NCBI GenBank assembly: GCA_021648365.1
Contig: JAKISY010000043.1
Span: forward strand, 1-36,366
From: Verrucomicrobiales bacterium
GTDB lineage: Bacteria; Verrucomicrobiota; Verrucomicrobiia; Verrucomicrobiales; DEV007
Length of the DNA: 36,366 nucleotides
Direction of reading: 5' to 3'
Shown: in pieces, positions 1-7,755 of the stretch
How positions within the stretch are numbered: position 1 is the stretch's first letter
Layout of the letters: the number at the start of each line of letters is the position of its first letter
Program-made: the position numbers and the translations under genes
The notes under the pieces: model-generated
What the model was told of the DNA's origin: nothing
The model's input: only the letters and a program-made list of their open reading frames with translations
The model's database searches: none

Positions 1-99
1 GAAAATGAAATCCTCAAAAAGCTTTGCGAAGAAATCAATCTCACCCAGACCGAATATCCTAACACGAAAATGAAGCTGATTTACAAAATGGTATCATGA
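1..99 (+). CDS. C-terminal tail of an unidentified protein (partial)
   Basis: The frame starting at base 1 stays open for 32 codons and ends with TGA at 97-99. The encoded tail is lysine- and glutamate-rich and ends in KLIYKMVS. The start lies to the left of the window. The tail is too short to assign a family. It converges on the leftward AlbA/HsdR genes, with 296 bases of repeat-bearing DNA between them. It could be another member of the same accessory locus, but nothing in the sequence proves this. An open frame of this length could also occur by chance. Confidence 0.45.
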   Translation, partial: ENEILKKLCEEINLTQTEYPNTKMKLIYKMVS

Positions 100-147
100 T
101 TGATCGCTGCATGTCCGGTGTTCTGATATTGGGCATGGGCGGGGAAA

Positions 148-179
148 TTTGAAATTTGAAATCTAAGATTTGAGATGGG
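148..179 (+). repeat. Heptamer tandem repeat (TTTGARA)4-TGGG, copy A
   Basis: Four consecutive 7-base units are seen: TTTGAAA, TTTGAAA, TCTAAGA and TTTGAGA, closed by TGGG. A second array with the same unit and the same closing TGGG lies at 5737-5768 on the same strand. Short heptameric tandem repeats of this kind are known from several bacterial groups. Family membership here is inferred from the two copies in the window. Confidence 0.8.
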
Positions 180-265
180 CGAAAATGAGCGAAAACAAGA
201 ATTGGGCGCTGAAGTCTCAGTTTTACAGGGCTTAGGCGTGCCGTGAGTAGAAAAATGAGCGAGAA

Positions 266-292
266 GTGCAAATGACGGCAAATAAGAATTGG
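266..292 (+). repeat. 27-bp direct repeat, copy 1
   Basis: The 27 bases starting GTGCAAATGACGG and ending AAGAATTGG are repeated exactly at 363-389, with a period of 97 bases. Both copies lie just downstream of the AlbA-domain gene stop codon. Confidence 0.85.
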
Positions 293-362
293 AGGCAGGA
301 TGGGCTAGAAGGCTTGATATTACGTGGAATAGCGGAGGAATGGATGGCGGAAAACGGCAAGG

Positions 363-389
363 GTGCAAATGACGGCAAATAAGAATTGG
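363..389 (+). repeat. 27-bp direct repeat, copy 2
   Basis: This is an exact second copy of the 27-bp sequence at 266-292. It ends seven bases before the stop codon of the leftward AlbA-domain gene. A partial echo (AAGAATTGG) near 201-209 suggests an older, longer repeat tract. Confidence 0.85.
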
Positions 390-395
390 TAGAGA

Positions 396-1862
396 TTAGA
401 TAGCCCAGTGCGGTAAGTAGCGGGCATATTTGTTCGATTGTTCCGCTTCCGCGGGGAGAATGAGACCTTTTTTTCGAGTGGCGCTGATGATTTTGCTTAC
501 GGTGTAACTTTTATCGGAAGAGATACCAAAGCGCTCCCGCAGGCTCTCATTACTCATGTAATCGTGCATTAGGTAGCGTAGGCAGGCATGCAGATAGCAG
601 GCATGGATGCGCTCTGTGGTGGTCATTTCTTCGAAAGGTTTGTGGGCAAATAAGATGGAGCGGGTGTGTTGTGGGGTGGTTTCGAAGATGGGGGCTGGGA
701 GTTGGAATAATTCTGTTTCATGCACCACTTTGTCGATACCTGAACCTCGTTCTTCACAGATCCCGACACGGCGCATGAGTGAAGCGAGAGCTTCGTTGCG
801 AGATTTCGGTGGGGAGTCAAGGAAGCGGTCGGTATCGATTAGTGGGATGCCGGGGTTAGTGATTTCGAGCCGGTTATCGAAAATTTCGATCATGGGGCCG
901 GTGCCGGTCTGGAAAAAATCCTGATGAATGAGGGCGTTAGCGACCAGTTCGCGAATGGAAACCTCGGGAAACATGGGGACTTCTTTTCTGAGGGCACTCC
1001 CTAGGATTTCGTTGTGCGGGATGCGGGCATTGATGAATTCGATGAGCCCTTCGAATCCACAGGCGTATCCGCGGTTGCCAACTTGTTCGTGGAGCGTTTC
1101 GAGTCGGCTGTCGCCTTGGTAGTGAATCACTCGTAGGGACTTGCGGCTGAGAGTAGTAAAGGATGTGAGTTCTTTGGCAAAGAGCAGGGCTCCGAGATTG
1201 AGAATGTTCCAGAAGCCGCTGTCTGTGCGGGCAATGAGGTTTTCTTCTTCAAGTCGCTCAAGGATGTGACCGCGGTTAGTGGGAAGGTCGAGTCCCATCA
1301 GATCAAAATAGCTGGGATAATCGAGTAACCGAACGACTTCTTCAGCAGAGATGTTTTCTTTTGCGGAAAGGTTTTCAAAAGGAGTTTGTTCGAATACGCG
1401 CCAGAGTTTCCTTTCTCGCTCAGGGTGATCTTTCAGTTTTTTGGTATAAGAACCAATACGGATATATTCGATTCCCTTGAATTGGACGGGGCTTTGTTGG
1501 GCACGGGCAATTTCAAGAAGCACGAGCGGCTTTGCATCGATGGAGAGAGTGTGGAAAGCGAAGTCAATTTTTGGAGAGAGGGAGTGGAGCAGCCAGTTTT
1601 CTAACGCTTCATTGCCGATTTTTGAGGAATGAGGTTTGAATGAAGTTCCGAGGATATCGTGGGTTACGTCTTCAATACCCCAAATCATGTAGGCTGTTGC
1701 CTTGCCTTCGAGTGCTGCTGAGTTTGCAAGCGAGCTAAGGCGTTCACCGATCATGTCAGAATCAGCCTTGTTGTGCTTGAACTCGACCCATTCTGTTTCG
1801 TGGGGGAGCTTGCACAGCTCTTCGATGAGGCTCTTAAAGTAGTTTTCCTGAGCGGTGTTCAT
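396..1862 (-). CDS. AlbA_2 (Schlafen-like) and HATPase domain protein, COG2865 type
   Basis: This 488-aa protein has an N-terminal AlbA_2-type domain (about residues 15-130; key stretch ETEWVEFKHNKAD, then the glycine-containing MIWGIED strand). It also has a C-terminal GHKL-like HATPase_c_4 region with ELVANALIHQDFF, DNRLEITNPG and a second glycine box, CEERGSGIDK. This architecture is usually annotated as a RecG-like helicase or transcriptional regulator, although no helicase motor is present. Members bind ATP and probably nucleic acid, and they are often found beside restriction genes. Here it starts 14 bases after the HsdR stop codon, so the two are probably co-transcribed. The start ATG is clear. 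A role as an accessory or regulatory subunit of the restriction locus is inference. Confidence 0.85.
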   Translation of the reverse strand: MNTAQENYFKSLIEELCKLPHETEWVEFKHNKADSDMIGERLSSLANSAALEGKATAYMIWGIEDVTHDILGTSFKPHSSKIGNEALENWLLHSLSPKIDFAFHTLSIDAKPLVLLEIARAQQSPVQFKGIEYIRIGSYTKKLKDHPERERKLWRVFEQTPFENLSAKENISAEEVVRLLDYPSYFDLMGLDLPTNRGHILERLEEENLIARTDSGFWNILNLGALLFAKELTSFTTLSRKSLRVIHYQGDSRLETLHEQVGNRGYACGFEGLIEFINARIPHNEILGSALRKEVPMFPEVSIRELVANALIHQDFFQTGTGPMIEIFDNRLEITNPGIPLIDTDRFLDSPPKSRNEALASLMRRVGICEERGSGIDKVVHETELFQLPAPIFETTPQHTRSILFAHKPFEEMTTTERIHACYLHACLRYLMHDYMSNESLRERFGISSDKSYTVSKIISATRKKGLILPAEAEQSNKYARYLPHWAI

Positions 1863-1876
1863 GAGAAAAGATTGTA

Positions 1877-4276
1877 TCAGGCGACGTCGTAAAGATGCGT
1901 AGTGAGTTCGCGAATGGCTTCATCGTAGGCAGGTTTGCCTCCGAAGGCTTTTACGATCTCGGGGGCGGTGCCGAGTTGTTTGATCGGGTCAAGGGTGATG
2001 ATGGCGATGTCCTCCAGGTCGAGCAGTCCGTCGTCGGCGTATTTTTTGAGTAGGCTGTCGAGAACTTGGCGGGCAAGTTCGCCGTATTTGGTAAAGTAGT
2101 CTTGCTTGCGTACATTCGCGGCGCGTTCGCGGCGGGTAAGGGGCTGTTGCTCGTAGGCGACGTGGCAGATCAAGTCAAAGGGATCGAAGGCGTGGCCGAC
2201 TTCAGCTTGTAGCGCTGAGAAAATGACGCCGTGATTTTCCAACTCCTCGACGATGGCGCGCTTTTTGTCAGCGTCCTTCCAAGAACTGAGGAAGGCGTCG
2301 AGCGAGCTGTAGTTGGTGAGTACGTTTTTGCGGGTGTAGTCGCGCAGGCTTTCGGTGATGATGCTGCCATCGGCCCCCATGTATTGCACCCGTTCTTTGA
2401 TAACGGTCACTTCGACGCCGTTGACGATGACTTTGCGCGGTGTTTGGTAATCGCCGGGTTCTTCTTGTCCAATCGTGATGTCTGGCGTTTCTGGTTCTGG
2501 ATCATCAAAAATGATTTCCTTACCGGTGATGTCGTCGATCACAGCTTGATCGTCGCTTTCGTGTTCGGCTTGTGAAATATCGTCCTGCTGGCTGGCTTCT
2601 TTCACCCGTACCGGATCACCGTCAAAGTCCTTGTCCGCGAAGAGTGCGGTGACGTTGCGGAAGTCCATGATGGTGAAATAATGTTTACCGAAATCTTCGT
2701 TGATGCGAGTGCCGCGACCGATGATTTGTTTGAATTCGGTCATCGATCCAATATTCGAATCGAGAACGATGAGCTTGCAGGTTTGTGCGTCCACCCCAGT
2801 GGTCATGAGTTTCGAGGTGGTTGCGATGACTGGGTAGCGCTCGGAGGGATTGATGAAGGCGTCGAGGTGACGTTTGCCTTCTTCATTATCACCGGTGATT
2901 TGCATCACGTATTTGCTGTTGGCCGAGACAAGGTCGGCGTTGGCGTTGGCGAGTTCCTTGCGCATGGCGGCGGCGTGTTCTATATCGACACAGAAGACGA
3001 TGGTTTTAGAAAAGCGATCACTGCCTTTGAGGAATTCACTAATTTTTCTGGCAACAGCCTGACGGCGTTCCTCGACGACCAGGTGTTTGTCGAAGTCGCT
3101 GCGATTGTAGATGCGATCTTCAACTGTTTGGCCGTCTTTGTCCTTGAACCCTTTTGGCGGGCGCCAGCCTTCGGCGTCGATGTCGAGGGTGATTTTGATC
3201 ACTTTATAAGGAGCAAGAAAGCCGTCGTCAATGCCTTGTTTGAGAGAGTAGATGTAAAGCGGGTCGCCAAAATATTCGGAGCTGGAAACTACCTTGGTTT
3301 CTTTGGGAGTAGCAGTGAGGCCGATGTGGGTTGCGTTTTTGAAGTAGTCGAGAATCTCACGCCACTTGCTGTCTTCCCTGGCACTGCCGCGATGGCACTC
3401 GTCGACGATGACAAGGTCGAAAAAGTCGGGGCTGAATTGTTTGTAAGCGTCATTATCGCTGTTCTGGTTATCGGAAAGTCCTTGATAGAGGGAGAGGTAA
3501 ATGTTGTAGGCGGTGTCGATCTGTTTGTGCTTGATGATCGTCATCGCTTCTTTGAAGTGGCGGAAGTCGCCGCGAGCGGTCTGGTCAATGAGCGAGGTGC
3601 GGTCGGCGAGGAAGAGGATGCGTTTTTTGAGCCCGCTTTTCCACAGGCGGTAAATGATTTGAAAAGCGGTGTAGGTTTTTCCAGTGCCAGTTGCCATGAC
3701 CAGCAAATGGCGCTTGTCATCTTCGTTTTTGGCAATGGTTTCGACAGTGCGGTTGATTGCGATCTGTTGGTAATAACGGGGCGAGCGGTCCGAGCCATCG
3801 GTAAAATAGTCCTGAGCTACGATGGGCTCGATTTCGTCACTGATACCTTTGAGTTTTTTGTATTTATCCCACAGAGCTTGGGGGGAGGGAAAGTCATCAA
3901 GAGCGAGTTCCGTTTCGATCTCTCCAGAGTCGATGCTGCGGTCGTGGAAGAGAAAGCCGTCGCCGTTGCTACTGAAAACAAAGGGAATGTCGAGGGTTTC
4001 AGCGTAACCGAGAGCTTGCTGGATACCTGCGGTGATGCTGTGCCGATTGTCTTTGGCTTCGATAACGGCAATGGGGATGTTGGCCTTGTAGTAGAGAATG
4101 TAGTCGGCGCGTTTCCTAGCGCCACGGGTATGGAGTTTGCCGCGCACATAAATACGCCCATCGGTGAAGCTGACTTCCTCGCGGATTTGTTGATCGATAT
4201 CCCAACCCGCGGACACTACACTAGGTGTGATGAATTTGGTGCAGATGTCGCGCTCGCTGAGATCTTTTTTGTTCAT
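1877..4276 (-). CDS. hsdR: Type I restriction endonuclease subunit R (EcoEI-type HsdR)
   Basis: This 799-aa protein is of normal length for the EcoEI-type family. It begins with an HSDR_N nuclease domain: D58, then E73-A-K75, with a QALGY motif near 86-91. A superfamily 2 helicase follows: Walker A MATGTGKT (194-201), DECH (292-295), TATP (321-324), and the motif VI-like region QIIGRGTRI further on. The C-terminal third matches the EcoEI R C-terminal domain type. HsdR translocates and cuts unmodified DNA, but it needs HsdM and HsdS, and neither is present in this window. The upstream neighbour is purB (31-base gap), which is unusual for a restriction gene. Downstream is the AlbA/HATPase gene. 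The methylase and specificity genes may lie left of the window or elsewhere, or may be lost. Confidence 0.93.
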   Translation of the reverse strand: MNKKDLSERDICTKFITPSVVSAGWDIDQQIREEVSFTDGRIYVRGKLHTRGARKRADYILYYKANIPIAVIEAKDNRHSITAGIQQALGYAETLDIPFVFSSNGDGFLFHDRSIDSGEIETELALDDFPSPQALWDKYKKLKGISDEIEPIVAQDYFTDGSDRSPRYYQQIAINRTVETIAKNEDDKRHLLVMATGTGKTYTAFQIIYRLWKSGLKKRILFLADRTSLIDQTARGDFRHFKEAMTIIKHKQIDTAYNIYLSLYQGLSDNQNSDNDAYKQFSPDFFDLVIVDECHRGSAREDSKWREILDYFKNATHIGLTATPKETKVVSSSEYFGDPLYIYSLKQGIDDGFLAPYKVIKITLDIDAEGWRPPKGFKDKDGQTVEDRIYNRSDFDKHLVVEERRQAVARKISEFLKGSDRFSKTIVFCVDIEHAAAMRKELANANADLVSANSKYVMQITGDNEEGKRHLDAFINPSERYPVIATTSKLMTTGVDAQTCKLIVLDSNIGSMTEFKQIIGRGTRINEDFGKHYFTIMDFRNVTALFADKDFDGDPVRVKEASQQDDISQAEHESDDQAVIDDITGKEIIFDDPEPETPDITIGQEEPGDYQTPRKVIVNGVEVTVIKERVQYMGADGSIITESLRDYTRKNVLTNYSSLDAFLSSWKDADKKRAIVEELENHGVIFSALQAEVGHAFDPFDLICHVAYEQQPLTRRERAANVRKQDYFTKYGELARQVLDSLLKKYADDGLLDLEDIAIITLDPIKQLGTAPEIVKAFGGKPAYDEAIRELTTHLYDVA

Positions 4277-4307
4277 ACGGGGAAATTGCGTGGGGGTTTT
4301 CTTAATA

Positions 4308-5732
4308 TCAAAGAATCGACCCAGGTTTGTAGGCGGCGGCTTCTGGATTGGCTTTGGCGAGGTGATTCACGGATGTGGCGAAGTGTTCGATTTGCATCGA
4401 GGCGGCTCCGGTGGCTTCGCGTCCGGTGGTGAGAATTTGGTCGATCTTTTCTTGGCTGAAGCCAATGCGATCATCGCCTGCTAGGCGTTCGAGCAGGTCG
4501 TTTTTGTCACTTTCACCACTGCGGTAAGCTTGCGCTGCGGCGACGGCGTGTTCTTTGATCACTTCGTGTGCGGTTTCTCGACCGACTCCAGCTTTGGTGG
4601 CTTCCATCAGGAAGGTGGTGGATAACAGGAAGGGTAGGTAGTGATCGTTCTCGCGCGCGATCACGGCCGGGTAGGCGGACATTTGGTCAAGTACGGTGAT
4701 GAAGGTTTCGAGCAAGCCGTCGGCGGAAAAAAAGCTATCGGGTAACAGCACTCGGCGTACGACGGAGCAAGAGACATCACCTTCGTTCCATTGGTCGCCA
4801 GCTAGGGAGGATGCCATCGTTAGGTAGCCGCCGAGCAGGGTGGCGAAGCCGTTGATGCGTTCGCAAGAGCGGCTGTTCATTTTATGCGGCATGGCTGAGG
4901 AGCCGACTTGTCCTTTGGAGAAACCTTCTGAGGCGAGTTCGTGTCCTGCCATCAGACGCAGGGTTTTGGCGAAGCTGGAGGGGCCAGAGGCGATCTCGTT
5001 GAGGTTGGCTACGACTCGGAGGTCAAGGCTGCGTGGATAAACTTGCCCTGGGTTGACTAGCTTGCAGGGTAGTCCTAAATGAGTGACCACTTTGCTTTCG
5101 AGGTCGGCGACTTTTTGGGTATCGCCGTCGAAAAGACTGAGTTGGTCGAGCTGGGTGCCGACGGCTCCTTTGAGTCCGCGCACGGGGTAGGTGTCGAGGA
5201 TGTGTTGCAGTTGCTGGGTAGCGCCAAGAAGTTCTTCGCCAAACTCGGCAAGACGACGACCGAAAGTGGTGACTTGGGCTGCGACGTTGTGGGTGCGGGC
5301 GGTGATCACTAGGTCAGCATACTCTTGTGCGCGGGCTGAGATGCGAATCAGGGCTGCAACGGATTTTTTATGGATCTCTTGCAGTCCGCGATAGACTTGT
5401 AGTTGCTCGACGTTCTCGGTGAGATCGCGGCTGGTCATGCCTTTATGAATGTGTTCGTGCCCGGCGAGATCACAAAACTCTTCGATGCGAGATTTCACAT
5501 CGTGGCGGGTGATGCGCTCACGTTCGTTGATGGAGTCGAGGTCGATCTGATCAACTACTTTTTTATAGGCTGCGATGGCTTCAGCGGGGATGTCGAGTCC
5601 GAGTTCACGCTGGGCTTCCATCACGGCGATCCAGAATTGTCTTTCTAGGCGGATTTTCCCTTCTGTGGACCAGATGGATTTCATCGAGGGTGAAGCGTAG
5701 CGTTCGGCTAGGATGTTGGATATGACGGACAT
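4308..5732 (-). CDS. purB: Adenylosuccinate lyase
   Basis: This 474-aa enzyme of purine biosynthesis splits SAICAR to AICAR and adenylosuccinate to AMP. The fumarase/aspartase superfamily signature is visible as GSSAMPHKMN (about 277-286) with the catalytic serine loop. ARTHNVAAQ (145-153) carries the conserved histidine and TSRDLTEN (100-107) the substrate loop. I chose the ATG at 5730-5732 because the protein then begins like known family members. A longer open frame to 5948 runs through a tandem repeat and overlaps the next gene. No Shine-Dalgarno sequence is visible: the TTTGARA repeat (5737-5768) sits exactly where one should be. It lies 44 bases after the 100-aa gene and 31 bases before hsdR. 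Confidence 0.95.
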   Translation of the reverse strand: MSVISNILAERYASPSMKSIWSTEGKIRLERQFWIAVMEAQRELGLDIPAEAIAAYKKVVDQIDLDSINERERITRHDVKSRIEEFCDLAGHEHIHKGMTSRDLTENVEQLQVYRGLQEIHKKSVAALIRISARAQEYADLVITARTHNVAAQVTTFGRRLAEFGEELLGATQQLQHILDTYPVRGLKGAVGTQLDQLSLFDGDTQKVADLESKVVTHLGLPCKLVNPGQVYPRSLDLRVVANLNEIASGPSSFAKTLRLMAGHELASEGFSKGQVGSSAMPHKMNSRSCERINGFATLLGGYLTMASSLAGDQWNEGDVSCSVVRRVLLPDSFFSADGLLETFITVLDQMSAYPAVIARENDHYLPFLLSTTFLMEATKAGVGRETAHEVIKEHAVAAAQAYRSGESDKNDLLERLAGDDRIGFSQEKIDQILTTGREATGAASMQIEHFATSVNHLAKANPEAAAYKPGSIL

Positions 5733-5736
5733 GGAA

Positions 5737-5768
5737 TTTGAGATTTGAGATTTGAAATTTGAAATGGG
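5737..5768 (+). repeat. Heptamer tandem repeat (TTTGARA)4-TGGG, copy B
   Basis: The units TTTGAGA, TTTGAGA, TTTGAAA and TTTGAAA are followed by TGGG. It is the same family and orientation as the array at 148-179. On the minus strand it occupies positions -5 to -36 before the purB start codon, replacing the normal ribosome-binding region. Confidence 0.85.
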
Positions 5769-5776
5769 TTTAAAAA

Positions 5777-6079
5777 TCAGGAGTCGATGTATTTTTCGCG
5801 GCATTCGACGATGGCGTCGAGCATGGCTTCGGCTTCGTCGCGCAGTTTGGGGTCGAGGCTGGCGGCGGCTTCGTTGTGGCGTTTGTAGAGGGTTTTTAAG
5901 TGCTCGCGAATCGCCTTTTTGTCCATCGATTTGGGATCGATTTGGCATCGTTCTTCCGCACTAGGCAGTGGGGTGACGGGTTTGAAATCGGTGGTAGGGG
6001 AGCCGTTTTTGTTACTTGGATGGTCTCCAGTATGGTTTGGGGCTTTATTTTTTTTGCGCTTAAAAAGGTTTAGTATCAT
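5777..6079 (-). CDS. Small charged protein encoded after the Hsp70 gene
   Basis: This 100-aa hypothetical protein has a basic N-terminus (FKRKKNK), a proline- and serine-rich middle, and a C-terminal half (about 50-100) predicted from composition to be helical, rich in K, E, A and R. No family is recognised. It starts 21 bases after the Hsp70 stop codon and ends 44 bases before purB, so it is probably translated from the Hsp70 transcript. The helical C-terminus and the position fit a co-chaperone or adaptor, but that is a guess from context only. No transmembrane segment or signal peptide is visible. Confidence 0.65.
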   Translation of the reverse strand: MILNLFKRKKNKAPNHTGDHPSNKNGSPTTDFKPVTPLPSAEERCQIDPKSMDKKAIREHLKTLYKRHNEAAASLDPKLRDEAEAMLDAIVECREKYIDS

Positions 6080-6100
6080 AACAAGAGGAGTAGTGGTATG

Positions 6101-7594
6101 TCAGACGATGGTGATCTGTTTGAGGTAGGCTGATTTGCGTTCGATGTCTTTTTCTGAGAGCACGCCATCACCTTTATATTCGATTTCGATATTATGGCGT
6201 TTACCCGATTTCTCATCGGTCACCGAGGCTTTGACGCGTTGGTTTTGGTCGTAGCTGTAGGTCACGGTGACTTCGCAGCCTGCGGGTCGTCCAGCGGGTA
6301 CTTTGAGCGATATTTTGCCGACGATATCGACATATTGGGGGTCGGTGTCTTCGCCTTGAGTGATCTCGACTTCGATCAATTCTTCGTTGTCTTCGGAGGT
6401 GATGTAAGTCTGTGACATCGAGCAGGGGATAGGGGTGTTTTTGGGGATGACGATGGAGTTGCGAAGTTCAGATTTGCCGGTGGCGGCATCTTCGATGATG
6501 GCTACAGTGCCGTAGCTTTGGTTGCAGACTTCGGAGACTTGGCGCGCTTGTTTGGCAAACAGGGCGGCTCCAAGGCAGACGCACTCATCGACATTACCGC
6601 AAGAAACGGGTTTGAAGCCGAAACGGTCGCGTAGAGTTTGTGGCACGATGGGCATGCGGGTGCTACCGCCGACCATGACCACGTGATCGATGTCGCTAGG
6701 TTTTAAATCGAGCGAGTCGAGCGCTTGTTCGACTAACATCACGGTGCGGGTGAGTAGTTTGGAGATAGCGTCTTCAAACAGCTCTCGGGTTAGGTCGATG
6801 CGGGCACTGCCGTCGGTATCGTTGCCGACGGTCTCGGTGATGTGCTTGAGCTTGCTGAGCATCTTCTTGGCATCTTCACTGGTGGTGAGAACCTTGCGTC
6901 GTTGGCGTTCGTCTTGGAAGAGGTCGGCACCATTTTTTTTCTGGTATTCTTGGGCGAGGATTTCGATGAGGATTTCGTCAAAATTAGAGCCGCCGAGGTG
7001 GCGTGCTCCTTCGGAAAGGAGGATGTCGATTTTTTGCCCTTTGATATTGAGGATGGTGATGTCGAGGGTGCCACCACCGAGATCATAGACCATGACTTTG
7101 CCTGAGATATCTTGGGTATGGGCGTAATAAAGCGCAGCGGCGGTGGGTTCGTTGACAAGTCGGCTCACTTTCAGCCCTGCCAAGCGGCAAGCGGTGGTGG
7201 TGGCATTACGCGCGAGTTCATTAAAGTTGGCAGGCACGGTGATGACGACTTCGTCGATCTCGCCGATGATGTTGGAGCAGTCTTGTTTGAGTTTGGCGAG
7301 GATGAGCGCTGAGATTTCTGTGGGGGTCCATTTTTGGCCGTCCATCTCGATGGTATAGGAGGGGTCGTCCATGTGCTTTTTGATATTATGCACGGTGCGA
7401 TCAGGGTCGCCGCCATCACGAGCAGCTGAGCCGACCAGTTTGACTCCGTCGTAGCGGTCAAAATAGACGATCGATGGGGTCAAGCGTTCGCCGTCATTAT
7501 TGGGGACAATTTCTGGGGTGCCATCTGCTTTGACGTGCGCCAGACCTGATGTCGAGGTGCCTAAATCGATGCCAACGTATTTTTTCTGCGCCAT
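6101..7594 (-). CDS. Hsp70-family chaperone, short DnaK-like form
   Basis: This 497-aa protein has a complete actin-like ATPase domain: phosphate 1 GIDLGTSTSG (8-17), phosphate 2 YDLGGGTLDIT, and the adenosine motif VMVGGSTRMP. ITVPANFNE and NEPTAAALYY are also conserved. After the linker there is a beta-type substrate-binding region, but the protein stops before the helical lid and tail of full DnaK (about 630 aa). It is therefore a specialised paralogue rather than the housekeeping DnaK, and neither dnaJ nor grpE is adjacent. An AGGA stretch lies about 18 bases before the ATG, further than usual. It is followed at 21 bases by the 100-aa gene. The FHA/coiled-coil gene lies upstream behind a terminator. 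Confidence 0.9.
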   Translation of the reverse strand: MAQKKYVGIDLGTSTSGLAHVKADGTPEIVPNNDGERLTPSIVYFDRYDGVKLVGSAARDGGDPDRTVHNIKKHMDDPSYTIEMDGQKWTPTEISALILAKLKQDCSNIIGEIDEVVITVPANFNELARNATTTACRLAGLKVSRLVNEPTAAALYYAHTQDISGKVMVYDLGGGTLDITILNIKGQKIDILLSEGARHLGGSNFDEILIEILAQEYQKKNGADLFQDERQRRKVLTTSEDAKKMLSKLKHITETVGNDTDGSARIDLTRELFEDAISKLLTRTVMLVEQALDSLDLKPSDIDHVVMVGGSTRMPIVPQTLRDRFGFKPVSCGNVDECVCLGAALFAKQARQVSEVCNQSYGTVAIIEDAATGKSELRNSIVIPKNTPIPCSMSQTYITSEDNEELIEVEITQGEDTDPQYVDIVGKISLKVPAGRPAGCEVTVTYSYDQNQRVKASVTDEKSGKRHNIEIEYKGDGVLSEKDIERKSAYLKQITIV

Positions 7595-7702
7595 GATGAT
7601 GAGTGAAATCTTTCCTAGAAAAGTGCTCTCTTTTAATAATGCAGATCAGCAAAACGGAAAGGAGGATTTTTGCCTGTTGCCAAAAAAATCCAGCTCTGAA
7701 AA

Positions 7703-7738
7703 CAAAAAAGCCACTGCTCCCTTTGGAAACAGTGGCTT
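7703..7738 (-). terminator. Rho-independent terminator of the FHA gene
   Basis: Read on the minus strand, AAGCCACTG (from 7738) pairs with CAGTGGCTT (7716-7708) around a 13-base loop. It is followed directly by a T-run broken by one G (TTTTTTGTTTT). It lies 18 bases past the FHA stop codon and isolates that gene from the Hsp70 gene. Confidence 0.9.
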
Positions 7739-7755
7739 CGATGAGTTTGAAGGGT

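Larger units (their letters stand above)
100..395. other. Non-coding, repeat-bearing interval
   Basis: This stretch lies between two convergent genes and has no convincing coding frame. Overlapping leftward frames exist here, but they run through the heptamer repeat and show no domain signature. The stretch holds a degenerate TTTGARA heptamer array (148-179) and two copies of a 27-bp direct repeat (266-292 and 363-389). Smaller echoes such as AAGAATTGG and ATGAGCGA also recur. I see no terminator hairpin. Confidence 0.6.

Noticed and set aside
4277..4330. Possible terminator between purB and hsdR
   Set aside because: Only an interrupted stem (GGGT/ACCC and TTCTT/AAGAA) can be drawn, with no T-run after it.
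2681..4432. 583-codon rightward open frame opposite hsdR
   Set aside because: It lies entirely antisense to the hsdR helicase gene (and the end of purB), has no recognisable domain, and is explained by the codon bias of hsdR.
5733..5948. 72-codon N-terminal extension of purB
   Set aside because: It reads through the heptamer repeat and overlaps the 100-aa gene, and the family-typical N-terminus starts at 5732.
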